Of a DNA stretch of 62,126 nt, positions 24,652-32,624 are shown piece by piece; within the stretch, counting starts at the first letter, position 1; every line of letters begins with the position of its first letter. The stretch is from NCBI GenBank assembly GCA_017609625.1, contig JAFCDN010000011.1, forward strand, positions 1 through 62,126. The letters run 5' to 3'. Below the pieces are notes generated by a model. The model had not been told where the DNA came from. It ran no database searches and saw nothing but the letters and a program-made list of their open reading frames with translations. The stretch is from Candidatus Iainarchaeum sp. Lineage in GTDB: Archaea > Iainarchaeota > Iainarchaeia > Iainarchaeales > 1-14-0-10-31-34. Position numbers and translations under genes: made by a program.

Positions 24652-25449
24652 TTATTTTTTTTCCTTATTTAGTTCTTCAATTCTTTTCTCTAATTTCTCT
24701 TCTAATTTTGTCGGCTTGGTTTTGTTGCCGAAAAAATCTTTTCTTGCTGCAATGCTTAGCTTGCATGCCAGACTTCTAGCTAATTTTCCCTGTTCTTTTC
24801 TTTTAACTTTTTTCAGTATTGGATGGGCATAAATAAAACCATATTTTGGAGGTTTTGCCTTGTTTTTAATATGCAAAAACAATGCTTTTTCTGCTCCAAG
24901 CAGTTGAACTGTAGATGAAGGCATTAATGCAAGTTTTTTTATTGAACCTGCTTTTTCCAGCATTCTTGCTGCGATTAATGGCTCGGCTAATTCAGAAAAG
25001 TTTGGCAGCATAATTTTAATTTCTTTTTCAATAAAAGCATTTAATTCTTTTCTCTGCTTTTTCAAATCAATTCCTTTTCTTGCAAGCTCTTGAATTTGTT
25101 TTAGTACAGTTTCTTCTATTTTTGAACCCATTGAAGTTTTGGCTTTTGATTCAATCTCTTTTGCTTTTTCTTTATTATTGTAAAATTCTAAAACTTTTTT
25201 TTCTGAAAAGTTTTTTCTTTCTCCAAGCAAGACAAGCTGCAGAAAAGTTTCATTGTCTTCTACTAAGGAATTCAGTTCAGGAAAATGCATTCCATACCAT
25301 TCTCTTGTGTTTTCTGAAATCAAATTAGACATTTTATCTAATTCATCAATTAAAGAAACTGCTTTGATTACATGCACTTCTTTTCCTGTAAATGCTTCTG
25401 CTACTCTTTCTTTTGTTTTTTTTGTAAGTTTTTCTTTCAGGCTTTTCAT
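24652..25449 (-). CDS. nop5: Nop5/Nop56-like C/D-box sRNP core protein
   Basis: A 265-residue Nop5. The central coiled-coil is at about residues 85-130. The NOP domain follows: LIAARMLEKAGSIKKLALMP, SSTVQLLGAEKALFLHIKNK, PKYGFIYAHPILKKVKRKEQ, GKLARSLACKLSIAARKDFF. The tail is lysine-rich. It bridges fibrillarin and L7Ae on the guide RNA. The N-terminal fibrillarin-binding part is somewhat shorter than usual for archaeal Nop5. It is the first gene of the pair with flpA. Confidence 0.92.
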   Translation of the reverse strand: MKSLKEKLTKKTKERVAEAFTGKEVHVIKAVSLIDELDKMSNLISENTREWYGMHFPELNSLVEDNETFLQLVLLGERKNFSEKKVLEFYNNKEKAKEIESKAKTSMGSKIEETVLKQIQELARKGIDLKKQRKELNAFIEKEIKIMLPNFSELAEPLIAARMLEKAGSIKKLALMPSSTVQLLGAEKALFLHIKNKAKPPKYGFIYAHPILKKVKRKEQGKLARSLACKLSIAARKDFFGNKTKPTKLEEKLEKRIEELNKEKK

Positions 25450-25511
25450 TTAATCCACTTATAAGCTTTTATCGCAAATTATTTATAAAGAATTACAGCT
25501 ATTTTGATATC

Positions 25512-27011
25512 ATGGTGCAAAAAAAGTCTGAAGTTTTAATGGATCTGGCTTTAAGGAGAAGTATTTTTTTTCCTTCAGCTGAAATTTACGGAGAATCTTT
25601 TAGCGGTTTCTGGGATTATGGTTTTTATGGAACTGCAGTTAAAAACAGAATAATTGATTCCTGGAGAAAAGATTTAGTTGAAAAAGAAGGTTTTATTGAA
25701 ATAGACGGAGCACAGGTTTTACCTGAAAAAGTTTTTGTTGCTTCAGGTCACTTAGAAAACTTCAATGACCCTCTTGTTCAGTGTTCAAAATGCCATGGAC
25801 TGCACAGAGCAGATTCTTTATTAGGAGCAGAATTTGAATTAACTGAAGGAACTCCAACAGACAGATTTGATGAACTAATTGAAAAGCATAAAATTCAATG
25901 TCCAAAGTGTAAAGGAAAGCTTGGAAAAACAAAAAAATTCAATTTAATGATGGGCTTGGATATTGGCGCAACAGGAAAATTAAAAGGATATTTGCGTCCA
26001 GAAACCTGCCAGAATATTTTCCTGAATTTCAGCAGAATTCAAAAAACAATGCGAAAAAATCTTCCATTTGGAATAGCACAAACAGGAAAATGCTTTAGAA
26101 ACGAAATTGCTCCAAGAAATTCTATTTTGCGTATTAGAGAAATAAGCCAGATGGAAATTGAAGTATTTTTTAATCCAGATAAAATAAATGAAATACCAAA
26201 TTTCAAGGAAGTGGAAAATTTCAAAGTTCGAGTCAGATTAAATACAAAAAAGAAAGAAGAAGAAATTAGTGCAAAAGATTTAGTTTCAAAAAAATTAGTT
26301 TCAGGAAAACTGGTTGCATATTATTTAGCTCGATTGCAGCAGTTTTATCAAGGTTTGGGAATTCCAACAGAAAAATTAAGGTTTAGGGAAGTTTCAGAAG
26401 AAGAAAGGCCGTTTTATGCAAAAGAAGGCTGGGATTTTGAAGTTGAAACCTCTTTAGGCTGGATTGAATTAGTTGCAAATAATTATAGAACAGATTATGA
26501 TTTATCAGGCCATGCAAAAACCTCTTCAACTAATTTGAAAGTAAAAGAAGATGAAAAAGAATTCATTCCTCATGTTTTTGAAATCTCTGCAGGAGTTGAC
26601 AGAACTCTTTATGTCCTGCTTGAACTCGCACTGAAAGAGGGAACCAAAAAAGGAGAAAAAAGACTTTTCCTTTCATTAACCCCAAAAACTGCTCCGTTTA
26701 TTGCCGGAGTGTTTCCTTTGGTTAACAAAGACGGCTTGGATAAAAAAGCAAAAGAGATTTATGAAAATCTTTTAGAGCATAAGCTTTCTGTTTTTTTTGA
26801 TGCAAAAGGTTCTATTGGAAAACGTTATGCCCGTGTAGATGAAATTGGTGTTGCTTTTAGTTTAACTGCTGACTTTGACACTCTAAAAGATAAGGCTGTT
26901 ACTATTAGAGAAAGAGATTCAACTGAACAAAAGAGAGTTTTAATCAAATCTCTTCCAGAGCTTTTATGGAAGCTTTCAACTGAACAAACGACGTTCACGC
27001 AGATTAAATAA
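25512..27011 (+). CDS. glyS: Glycyl-tRNA synthetase, dimeric class II
   Basis: A 499-residue alpha2-type GlyRS of the archaeal/eukaryotic form. RRSIFFPSAEIYGESFSGFW is the N-terminal signature; a zinc ribbon is formed by CSKCHGLHR and CPKCKG; GYLRPETCQNIFLNF, FGIAQTGKCFRNEIAPR (motif 2) and HVFEISAGVDRTLYVLL (motif 3) are present. The C-terminal anticodon-binding domain holds VFFDAKGSIGKRYARVDEIG. Length is somewhat shorter than typical archaeal GlyRS. tRNA-Thr follows about 125 bp downstream. Confidence 0.95.
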   Translation: MVQKKSEVLMDLALRRSIFFPSAEIYGESFSGFWDYGFYGTAVKNRIIDSWRKDLVEKEGFIEIDGAQVLPEKVFVASGHLENFNDPLVQCSKCHGLHRADSLLGAEFELTEGTPTDRFDELIEKHKIQCPKCKGKLGKTKKFNLMMGLDIGATGKLKGYLRPETCQNIFLNFSRIQKTMRKNLPFGIAQTGKCFRNEIAPRNSILRIREISQMEIEVFFNPDKINEIPNFKEVENFKVRVRLNTKKKEEEISAKDLVSKKLVSGKLVAYYLARLQQFYQGLGIPTEKLRFREVSEEERPFYAKEGWDFEVETSLGWIELVANNYRTDYDLSGHAKTSSTNLKVKEDEKEFIPHVFEISAGVDRTLYVLLELALKEGTKKGEKRLFLSLTPKTAPFIAGVFPLVNKDGLDKKAKEIYENLLEHKLSVFFDAKGSIGKRYARVDEIGVAFSLTADFDTLKDKAVTIRERDSTEQKRVLIKSLPELLWKLSTEQTTFTQIK

Positions 27012-27037
27012 CTTTTTGCGCTATTTTTTTTACAGCT

Positions 27038-27136
27038 CTATCTAGCGAAGAGGGATTTATCCCTCGTTTTCGTAAACCTTTGCTTGCAAAGGTTTGAGCG
27101 AAGATAGTGTGCGCATGTCAACTGGGCGAACAGTTG
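27038..27136. repeat. Multi-hairpin block directly upstream of tRNA-Thr
   Basis: An outer stem CTATCT (27038-27043)/AGATAG (27102-27107) encloses GAGGGAT-tt-ATCCCTC (27050-27065) and the 10-bp AAACCTTTGC-tt-GCAAAGGTTT (27074-27095). CAACTG-ggcgaa-CAGTTG (27119-27136) follows, ending one base before the tRNA. No coding potential. Same architecture as the blocks at 1052 and 48186. Confidence 0.65.
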
Positions 27137-27137
27137 T

Positions 27138-27213
27138 GCCGCCGTAGCATAGCCTGGTTTTATGCAGCGGTTTCGTAAACCGCAGATCGTGGGTTCAAAT
27201 CCCACCGGCGGCT
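27138..27213 (+). tRNA. tRNA-Thr(CGT)
   Basis: A 76-nt intronless tRNA. Acceptor GCCGCCG pairs with CGGCGGC, D arm GCAT/ATGC, anticodon stem GCGGT/ACCGC with loop TTCGTAA (anticodon CGT), variable AGATC, T arm GTGGG-TTCAAAT-CCCAC, discriminator T. CCA is not encoded. From 27214 to 27348 there is only AT-rich sequence with a TATA-like TTATAATCGAATAG before the endonuclease gene. Confidence 0.95.
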
Positions 27214-27348
27214 ATCCATCTTTTTCACCAGCAGTGTGGTTTCCATTAAAATAAAAACGATTAAAACAAAATATTTCAATGCATTATAATCGAATAGGTT
27301 TTTTTTTCTGCAGAAGACAGAACTTTATTTTTTGAAATTGGAAAAAGA

Positions 27349-28239
27349 GTGTTCCAGTGTGATTCTTGGAAACAATTTTATGCAAAAATAGGTCTCCAAA
27401 GATCGATGGTTGAGTACTATTGCAATGGTAAACTTTTATTGCCGGAATGGCTCTTTCTGCATTTGGCAGAACAATTTTCTTCAGAAAAAAGAGCTTTTTT
27501 TGAATTAAAGGTTTTTTTGAAACAATCCAATTGGGGGCAGAGTATTGGCGGTAGAAAAACATCGGCTTCCCACTCAGAATTTATTGTGGCTGCGCGTAAG
27601 TCTGCAAGGGAAAAGTTATCGCGTCTTCCAAGGAATTGTTTTGATTTAAATCAAGAACTGTCTTGTGAGCTGTGCGAATTTATTGGCGCTTTTATGGGTG
27701 ATGGCCATATGGGTTTATATGGTCACCATGCTGTAGTCGGTTTTACTGGACACGCCAAACTCGATAATGAATATTATTACAGAACCATTATTCCGGCCGT
27801 AAAGAAATTGTTTCAAATTCAAACTTGTTCCATCTGGAAAAAAGAAAATATAATGCGTGTTACTTTCCATTCTAAAAGACTCGTTGAACTGTTGATTAAA
27901 CGATTTGGTTTTTCAACAGGAGTAAAATTTGATAAGATTGTGATTCCAGACGAAATTTTGTATTCTTCAAACGAACAACATGTTGCGGCGGTATTGCGTG
28001 GAATGTTTGATACAGATGGCTGTGTTTTCTTTGATAAGAGGAAAATCTACCGTAATCCCTATATGAGATTTAATCTGACTATGTATAATCCGCCAATTCT
28101 AGATCAAGTAGTTCAGGCACTTGCCAAACTTGGTATTCATTCTTCTAGAGCTAATTCCAAAAAAAGCATCCAAATCACCAACAGTAAAAATATCGAAGGT
28201 TTCTCAGGTTTGTTGGGTTTTCAAACCCAAGACATATAA
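27349..28239 (+). CDS. LAGLIDADG homing endonuclease (tRNA-intron type?)
   Basis: A 296-residue protein with two LAGLIDADG motifs, LCEFIGAFMGDGHMG (about residue 107) and VLRGMFDTDGCVF (about residue 222), each with its acidic residue. The N-terminal region has a helix-turn-helix look (FYAKIGLQRSMVEYYCNGKL). The start is GTG at 27349; the frame is open back to 27298 without an ATG. Such genes usually live in introns or inteins. This one lies between tRNA-Thr and an orphan tRNA 3' half (28336-28373), which may be what remains of its host tRNA. Base composition is less extreme than its neighbours (for example GCGGCGGTATTGCGT), consistent with transfer. Confidence 0.88.
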   Translation: MFQCDSWKQFYAKIGLQRSMVEYYCNGKLLLPEWLFLHLAEQFSSEKRAFFELKVFLKQSNWGQSIGGRKTSASHSEFIVAARKSAREKLSRLPRNCFDLNQELSCELCEFIGAFMGDGHMGLYGHHAVVGFTGHAKLDNEYYYRTIIPAVKKLFQIQTCSIWKKENIMRVTFHSKRLVELLIKRFGFSTGVKFDKIVIPDEILYSSNEQHVAAVLRGMFDTDGCVFFDKRKIYRNPYMRFNLTMYNPPILDQVVQALAKLGIHSSRANSKKSIQITNSKNIEGFSGLLGFQTQDI

Positions 28240-28302
28240 GCAAAGTTCTGCAGGCATATCCTGACTTTAATTCTTTTAACCCAGGAACAAAATTGCTCTC
28301 GT

Positions 28303-28331
28303 AAAAACTTTTTGAAAAAGTTTTATCAAAA
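28303..28331 (+). repeat. AT-rich palindromic repeat unit inside the tRNA-like region
   Basis: AAAAACTTTTTGAAAAAG then TTTTATCAAAA: a palindrome around TTTTTGAAAAA with the trailing ATCAAAA shared with the units at 47781, 16414 (intron) and 61746. It is bracketed by CTCG (28298-28301) and CGAG (28332-28335), which form an outer stem, so the unit sits at the tip of a hairpin. Confidence 0.6.
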
Positions 28332-28335
28332 CGAG

Positions 28336-28373
28336 TCAAGTGGAGATTGGGGGTGCGATTCCCTCCAAGGGCT
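28336..28373 (+). pseudogene. Orphan tRNA 3' half (T arm and acceptor strand)
   Basis: GGGGG (28349-28353)-TGCGATT-CCCTC (28361-28365) is a T arm with loop TGCGATT instead of TTCGATT. CAAGGGC (28366-28372) would be the acceptor 3' strand and T the discriminator. Translating it gives the familiar tRNA-derived GVRFPPRAL. The matching 5' strand (GCCCTTG) is not found upstream or downstream in this region. Either it is a remnant, or the gene is split or has an exon far away. Confidence 0.5.
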
Positions 28374-28412
28374 TTAAATCCTTTTTGTTCTTTTCCTGTT
28401 TTTCTGATTCAA

Positions 28413-28613
28413 ATGAATTGTGCGAAATGCGGTAATCCTGCAACAAAATTAAATAAAGAGGAAGTGCCTGTCTGTTCAAGGCATGCAAAAGCTTCAGTTA
28501 AATCTCCAAAATGCCCTGACTGCAAATTAGAAATGGTTGTAAGAAAAGGAAAATTCGGTGCTTTTTGGGGCTGCAGGGCTTTTCCAATGTGTGAAGGGAT
28601 AAGAAAAATCTAG
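28413..28613 (+). CDS. Small double zinc-ribbon protein (topoisomerase C4-type)
   Basis: A 66-residue protein with two zinc-binding sites: CAKCGNPATKLNKEEVPVCS near the N-terminus, and CPDCKLEMVVRKGKFGAFWG followed by CRAFPMC, which is the C-terminal zinc-finger pattern of topoisomerase I. It probably binds nucleic acid. I used ATG 28413; the longer frame back to 28347 reads through the tRNA fragment. Confidence 0.75.
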   Translation: MNCAKCGNPATKLNKEEVPVCSRHAKASVKSPKCPDCKLEMVVRKGKFGAFWGCRAFPMCEGIRKI

Positions 28614-28669
28614 TTTTTTGAAACAACTTAATCATTAAATATTTTAACTTAAGCTTGCCTGATGTTGTA

Positions 28670-29977
28670 ATGAAGTTTGCTGTTTTTGATGTTGATGGAA
28701 CACTGGTTAAAGGCTCTGCCGGAGCAGATTTTGTTTCCTGGTTAGTGGAAAGAAAAAAGTTTCCGAAAAAAAATTCTGAAGAAATTGCAGAAGCAATAGA
28801 AAAAAACAAAAAAGAATTAATTTCTTATGAAGAAAGAGGAAGGATTGCAACATTAAAGCTTGCTCAAGGTTTTAAAGGAAAAAGCCAGAAAGAAATTCAA
28901 TCTCTTGCATTCAAATTTGTCAGAACTTATGATAAAGTTTTTCCAGGTTCTGTTGGGCTGGTAAACTTTCTGAAAAAAGAAGGTTTTTATCTGATAATCC
29001 TTTCCCGTTCTTTTAGGGAAATCCTGAAAGCATTGAATTCTAGGTTGGGTTTTGACTGTATTATTTCAACTGAATTTGAAGTTATAGAAGGAAAATTCAC
29101 TGGAAAGGTTTCAAATAAAATGTGGGATGAAAAAATAAAAGGAAAAAAGCTTTTGGAAAAAATAAACAAGAAAAACTTTAATTTAAGAGATTCTTTTGCT
29201 TTTGGGGATTCAGAACAGGATTCTTTTATGATGGATTTGGTTGAACATCCTGTCTGTTTGAATCCAAATGGAAATCTGAACAAAGTGTGCAAAAACAGGG
29301 GCTGGAAAAGTTTTGATGATTTAAAAGATCTGGTTGTTTTATTAGAAGAAGGAAAAATTATTGCCCAGCGTTCGTGGTTTGAACATTATTCAATGAAATA
29401 CAAAAAACTTATTATGGATGAAAAAATGTTTGGATCTGTTCTGAAAAAAGAAAAAGCTTATTTAGATACAGTAAAAAAATACACTCCAGCAAAAGGAAGG
29501 ATTTTGGAAGCAGGCTGCGGTTTGGGAAGAATTGTTTCTGCATTGTCTTTAATGGATTACAAAATCACTGCAATAGACAATGACCCAAGGCTTTTGGAGA
29601 TAACAAAAATAAACTCAAAAAACTATGGGAAAAAAAGAAACATTGAATTAAAAGAAATGGATTTTTTTGAAATAAAAAAGAAATTCAAAAAAGATTCTTT
29701 TGATGCAGTCACTCATCAGGGAGTTTTAGAGCATTTTTCTCCTTTGCTTATGAAAAAGCTTTTGGATTTGCAGTTACAGTCTGCTCCGCTGGTTATTTTT
29801 TCTGTTCCATTGAAAACAGAAAAAAACAAAGAATACTTTAGGTTTGACCAGATAGGTTATAGAAATCTCTGGGAAGAAGAAAAATGGGCTGAATTTCTTT
29901 TAGATTATAAAATAAAAGAATTTTTCACTGCAGAGCAGAGAACAGACAATTTAATTGTTGTTTTGGGCAGAAAATGA
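28670..29977 (+). CDS. HAD-IB phosphatase fused to SAM-dependent methyltransferase
   Basis: A 435-residue two-domain protein. Residues 1-215 are a SerB-like HAD: FDVDGTLVKGSAGADF (motif I), LIILSRSFREILKAL (motif II), the conserved Lys in SNKMWDEKIKGKK, and FAFGDSEQDSFMMD (motif IV). Residues about 225-435 are a class I methyltransferase: GRILEAGCGLGRIVSAL (SAM loop), ITAIDNDPRLLEI and FDAVTHQGVLEHFSP. The start ATG 28670 lies about 25 bp after a TATA-like AAATATTTTAAC, so the transcript is nearly leaderless. Substrates unknown. Confidence 0.85.
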   Translation: MKFAVFDVDGTLVKGSAGADFVSWLVERKKFPKKNSEEIAEAIEKNKKELISYEERGRIATLKLAQGFKGKSQKEIQSLAFKFVRTYDKVFPGSVGLVNFLKKEGFYLIILSRSFREILKALNSRLGFDCIISTEFEVIEGKFTGKVSNKMWDEKIKGKKLLEKINKKNFNLRDSFAFGDSEQDSFMMDLVEHPVCLNPNGNLNKVCKNRGWKSFDDLKDLVVLLEEGKIIAQRSWFEHYSMKYKKLIMDEKMFGSVLKKEKAYLDTVKKYTPAKGRILEAGCGLGRIVSALSLMDYKITAIDNDPRLLEITKINSKNYGKKRNIELKEMDFFEIKKKFKKDSFDAVTHQGVLEHFSPLLMKKLLDLQLQSAPLVIFSVPLKTEKNKEYFRFDQIGYRNLWEEEKWAEFLLDYKIKEFFTAEQRTDNLIVVLGRK

Positions 29978-30024
29978 ATTGAAAAACTATTAAATATTCT
30001 TTCCTTCATTTTTTTGTAGAGAAT

Positions 30025-30447
30025 ATGGATTTAACTGACGACAAGATGGATGATTTTCTGTTTAAAGGACTAGTAATAGTTTTGGTTATAGTTATTGGAA
30101 TACTTTTGGCTGCATCTTTTATTGGAGTTGAACCAGAAACTTTTACTCAAGTTTATCTGATTCCAGACAAGATAGTTAACTCTGCAGGAGCAGGAGAAAA
30201 AGTTCCAGTAGAATTTGAAATAGATAACAGAGAAGGAAAAAAAACAGAATACACTTACAAGATTTCTTTCAAAAAACAAACTCTAGTAGAAGAAACTGTT
30301 TTAGTTGAAAATTCAGAAAAGAAAAGGATTATTGAAGAACTTTCTTTTTCTGATCCAACAGAAGAAAAAGAAAAAGTTTTGATTGAAATATTCAAACCAG
30401 AAGATGAAGAACCTTATTCAATCTGGTTCTGGTTAGAAGTAAAATAA
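30025..30447 (+). CDS. Membrane-anchored DUF1616-like hypothetical protein
   Basis: A 140-residue protein with one N-terminal transmembrane helix (LFKGLVIVLVIVIGILLAAS) and an extracytoplasmic beta-rich domain (EKVPVEFEIDNREGKKTEYT, VLVENSEKKRIIEELSFSDP). The domain resembles the Ig-like DUF1616 fold of archaeal surface proteins. Function unknown; it appears monocistronic. Confidence 0.65.
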   Translation: MDLTDDKMDDFLFKGLVIVLVIVIGILLAASFIGVEPETFTQVYLIPDKIVNSAGAGEKVPVEFEIDNREGKKTEYTYKISFKKQTLVEETVLVENSEKKRIIEELSFSDPTEEKEKVLIEIFKPEDEEPYSIWFWLEVK

Positions 30448-30473
30448 TTTTTTTTAGCCTGGTCCTGCTCAGC

Positions 30474-31373
30474 TTATTCATTTTCCAAATATTTTTCTTT
30501 TATGTATTTTATGAAAGGCCTTTCCTTACCTTCAATTTGGTATTCATCTAAAACATTATAATATTTTTCCAGTTCTTCGATTTTAATGTCTATTAATGGA
30601 TACTTTTTTTTCCACAAAACCCAATTCATTAACAACCTTGAAACCCTGCTGTTGCCGTCAACAAACGGCTGAATTGAAATTATTTTCAAGTGAATTAATG
30701 CAGCCAATTCCAATGCATGAAGTCTTCTGTTTTCTGAGTGATACCATTTAAAAAAATTCTTTAATTCTTTTTCCAATGAATTCCATTTTGGCGGAACATA
30801 TGGAGTGCCGCCTATTTTTACATTTCTTTTTAATTCGCTTCTCAGTTTTCCTGCTATTTTATCATCAACTCCAAAAAGCAGAATTTTGTGCAGTTTTTTT
30901 ATGAATTTAATGTCTAGTTTTCCTTTATGTTTTGTTATTGCAACAACCCCTTTTTCATGGTTTTCCAGTTCTTTTACTGTTTTAAGATTCTTGAAATCTT
31001 TTGGGATTATTCCATCTTTAAGTATCAAATATGTCTGCCTTAAGGTTACATCTACTCCTGCTAATTTACTGCTGTCATAGGTGAACCTAATCATAAAATT
31101 TTCAAAATATTTGTCTTTCTCCAGTTTGCTTAGTTTTCTTGTTTCTTTCTTGTATTCGTTTTTCTTTTTTTCTATTTCTTTTACTTCTTCTTCTGAAAAA
31201 TATTTGTATTTCTGTTCTTTAATTTCTTTCAAAAACTCTTTTTTCATCTGCTCTAATCTTTCTTTTGATGGGAGTTCCTTGCCGATATATTTTGTTTCCT
31301 GCACTATTTTTTTTCCTTTTCTTACAGAGTGTGCAAGCACATAATAATCTTTAATCTTTCTTAAGAACACCAT
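30474..31373 (-). CDS. Fic/DOC-family protein with His-to-Gln change in the active motif
   Basis: A 299-residue Fic-domain protein. The helix before the motif (HALELAALIHLKIISIQPF) and VDGNSRVSRLL align with HPFx(D/E)GN(G/K)R, but the catalytic His is Gln (codon CAG at 30669-30671) and the second Gly is Ser. An N-terminal segment TYDSSKLAG resembles the inhibitory helix but lacks its Glu. AMPylation is therefore doubtful; it may bind nucleotide without transferring it, or have another activity. I start at ATG 31373 (the fifth codon upstream is a weaker ATG at 31388). Direct repeats flank its TATA box. Confidence 0.8.
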   Translation of the reverse strand: MVFLRKIKDYYVLAHSVRKGKKIVQETKYIGKELPSKERLEQMKKEFLKEIKEQKYKYFSEEEVKEIEKKKNEYKKETRKLSKLEKDKYFENFMIRFTYDSSKLAGVDVTLRQTYLILKDGIIPKDFKNLKTVKELENHEKGVVAITKHKGKLDIKFIKKLHKILLFGVDDKIAGKLRSELKRNVKIGGTPYVPPKWNSLEKELKNFFKWYHSENRRLHALELAALIHLKIISIQPFVDGNSRVSRLLMNWVLWKKKYPLIDIKIEELEKYYNVLDEYQIEGKERPFIKYIKEKYLENE

Positions 31374-31380
31374 AACAATA

Positions 31381-31421
31381 TTATACACTACGTTTATTTA
31401 AACCTTTCTTTTATACACTAC
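31381..31421 (-). promoter_or_regulatory. Direct repeats flanking the TATA box of the Fic gene
   Basis: TTATACACTAC occurs at 31381-31391 and again at 31411-31421, exactly 30 bp apart (about three helical turns). Between them lies the minus-strand TATA box TTTAAATAAACG at 31391-31402. A regulator bound at both sites would occlude the promoter. Confidence 0.5.
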
Positions 31422-31465
31422 ATTTGAATTGATTTTATAAAACAAGGTTCAAGTTCTCTTAGGAG

Positions 31466-32563
31466 TTATTTTCTCTTTTTCTTGCGTTTCTTTTTTGGTT
31501 TGGATTCAAACACCTGATTCAAAATCTTTTTTGCTTTTTTATAGCCTAAATCTCTTTCCAGCTCTGTAATTCTTTTGTTTCTGTCATCAACGATTTTTTC
31601 AAACTGCTCTAATAATTTGCTTTTTTCTTTTAGTGATTCTTTTTCCATTGCCATTTTTTCCCTTAACTCTGCTTCAACTTCTCTTTTTATCTGAACTTTT
31701 GCTTCATTTAATTTCAGCAGTTCTTTTGAATACATTCCGCGCAAAGAAAGGCTTTCAGATTCAATTTCCATCAGCATTTGTTTTGCATTATCTCTTTCAG
31801 TTTTAAGCATTGAAATTAATTCAGTTCCTTTAGAGGTTAATTCGGCTGAAAGATTTTCCAAAACCTTGCTTTTCAATCTTAATTCATTGAATTCTGAATT
31901 TATTGAATCCATTTTTTTCCTGAAATCCTCAAAGTTTTTTTCTATTAACTCTGCTTCTGTTTCAACTTTTCTTGCAATTTCATTAAACTCTTTTTCTGTA
32001 TCAGGGACATTTTTGTCTGCAATTGAAACAGATAAAGCTTTATGCTGGAGTTTTTCATATTTTTCTTTTAATTCTTCAAATTCTTTTTCTTTTGTCTGCA
32101 ATAAACTCAAAATATTTTTTGCTGTTGCTTTTTCCTGTGCAGGTGTAACCCTTTCTCTTACTGCATGCAAATGAACTCTTTCAACTCCAAACCTTGTTTT
32201 AAGAAGCAAAGACATTACTTTTTCTCCAATAAAAGCATATAGTTCTGGAACTTCTGTTTTATCCTTTAAATCAAATGGAACTTCTTTTTTTGCTTCTTCT
32301 AATGCAACATTCCTTCTCAAAGTAATAAGAGTTTTATTATAAGCAGAAATTAAAGGGCTTAAATCAGGAGAGTTAACTGAAGGCTCTTTTTCAATTCTTT
32401 TCTGCAGTTCTTCAATTATTTCTAATATATCTTCTAACTGTGAAATTGTTTTGTTTACTGCATGCACAAAACTTTTTCGGCTGTATTGTTTCCATTCATT
32501 GGATGTAATGCTTTCATGCAGTTCATTTAATTTAAACAGCAATCTATCAAGAATGTTTTCCAT
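31466..32563 (-). CDS. Long coiled-coil hypothetical protein
   Basis: A 365-residue hydrophilic protein, mostly heptad-rich coiled coil from about residue 150 to 345 (KEKEFEELKEKYEKLQHKAL, KSKLLEQFEKIVDDRNKRIT), ending in a basic tail ESKPKKKRKKKRK. The N-terminal about 130 residues are helical and may be a separate domain. No signal or membrane segment. It could be a structural or chromosome-associated protein. Not recognised. Confidence 0.72.
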   Translation of the reverse strand: MENILDRLLFKLNELHESITSNEWKQYSRKSFVHAVNKTISQLEDILEIIEELQKRIEKEPSVNSPDLSPLISAYNKTLITLRRNVALEEAKKEVPFDLKDKTEVPELYAFIGEKVMSLLLKTRFGVERVHLHAVRERVTPAQEKATAKNILSLLQTKEKEFEELKEKYEKLQHKALSVSIADKNVPDTEKEFNEIARKVETEAELIEKNFEDFRKKMDSINSEFNELRLKSKVLENLSAELTSKGTELISMLKTERDNAKQMLMEIESESLSLRGMYSKELLKLNEAKVQIKREVEAELREKMAMEKESLKEKSKLLEQFEKIVDDRNKRITELERDLGYKKAKKILNQVFESKPKKKRKKKRK

Positions 32564-32624
32564 ATGTTTCCCATATTTAATGGAGCCTTTTGGTTTATAT
32601 TTTTATTTGATTTTTATTATTTTT

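Noticed and set aside
28347-28412. N-terminal extension of the zinc-ribbon gene (GVRFPPRALNP)
   Set aside because: It is read-through of the tRNA 3' fragment; ATG 28413 puts the zinc ribbon at the N-terminus.
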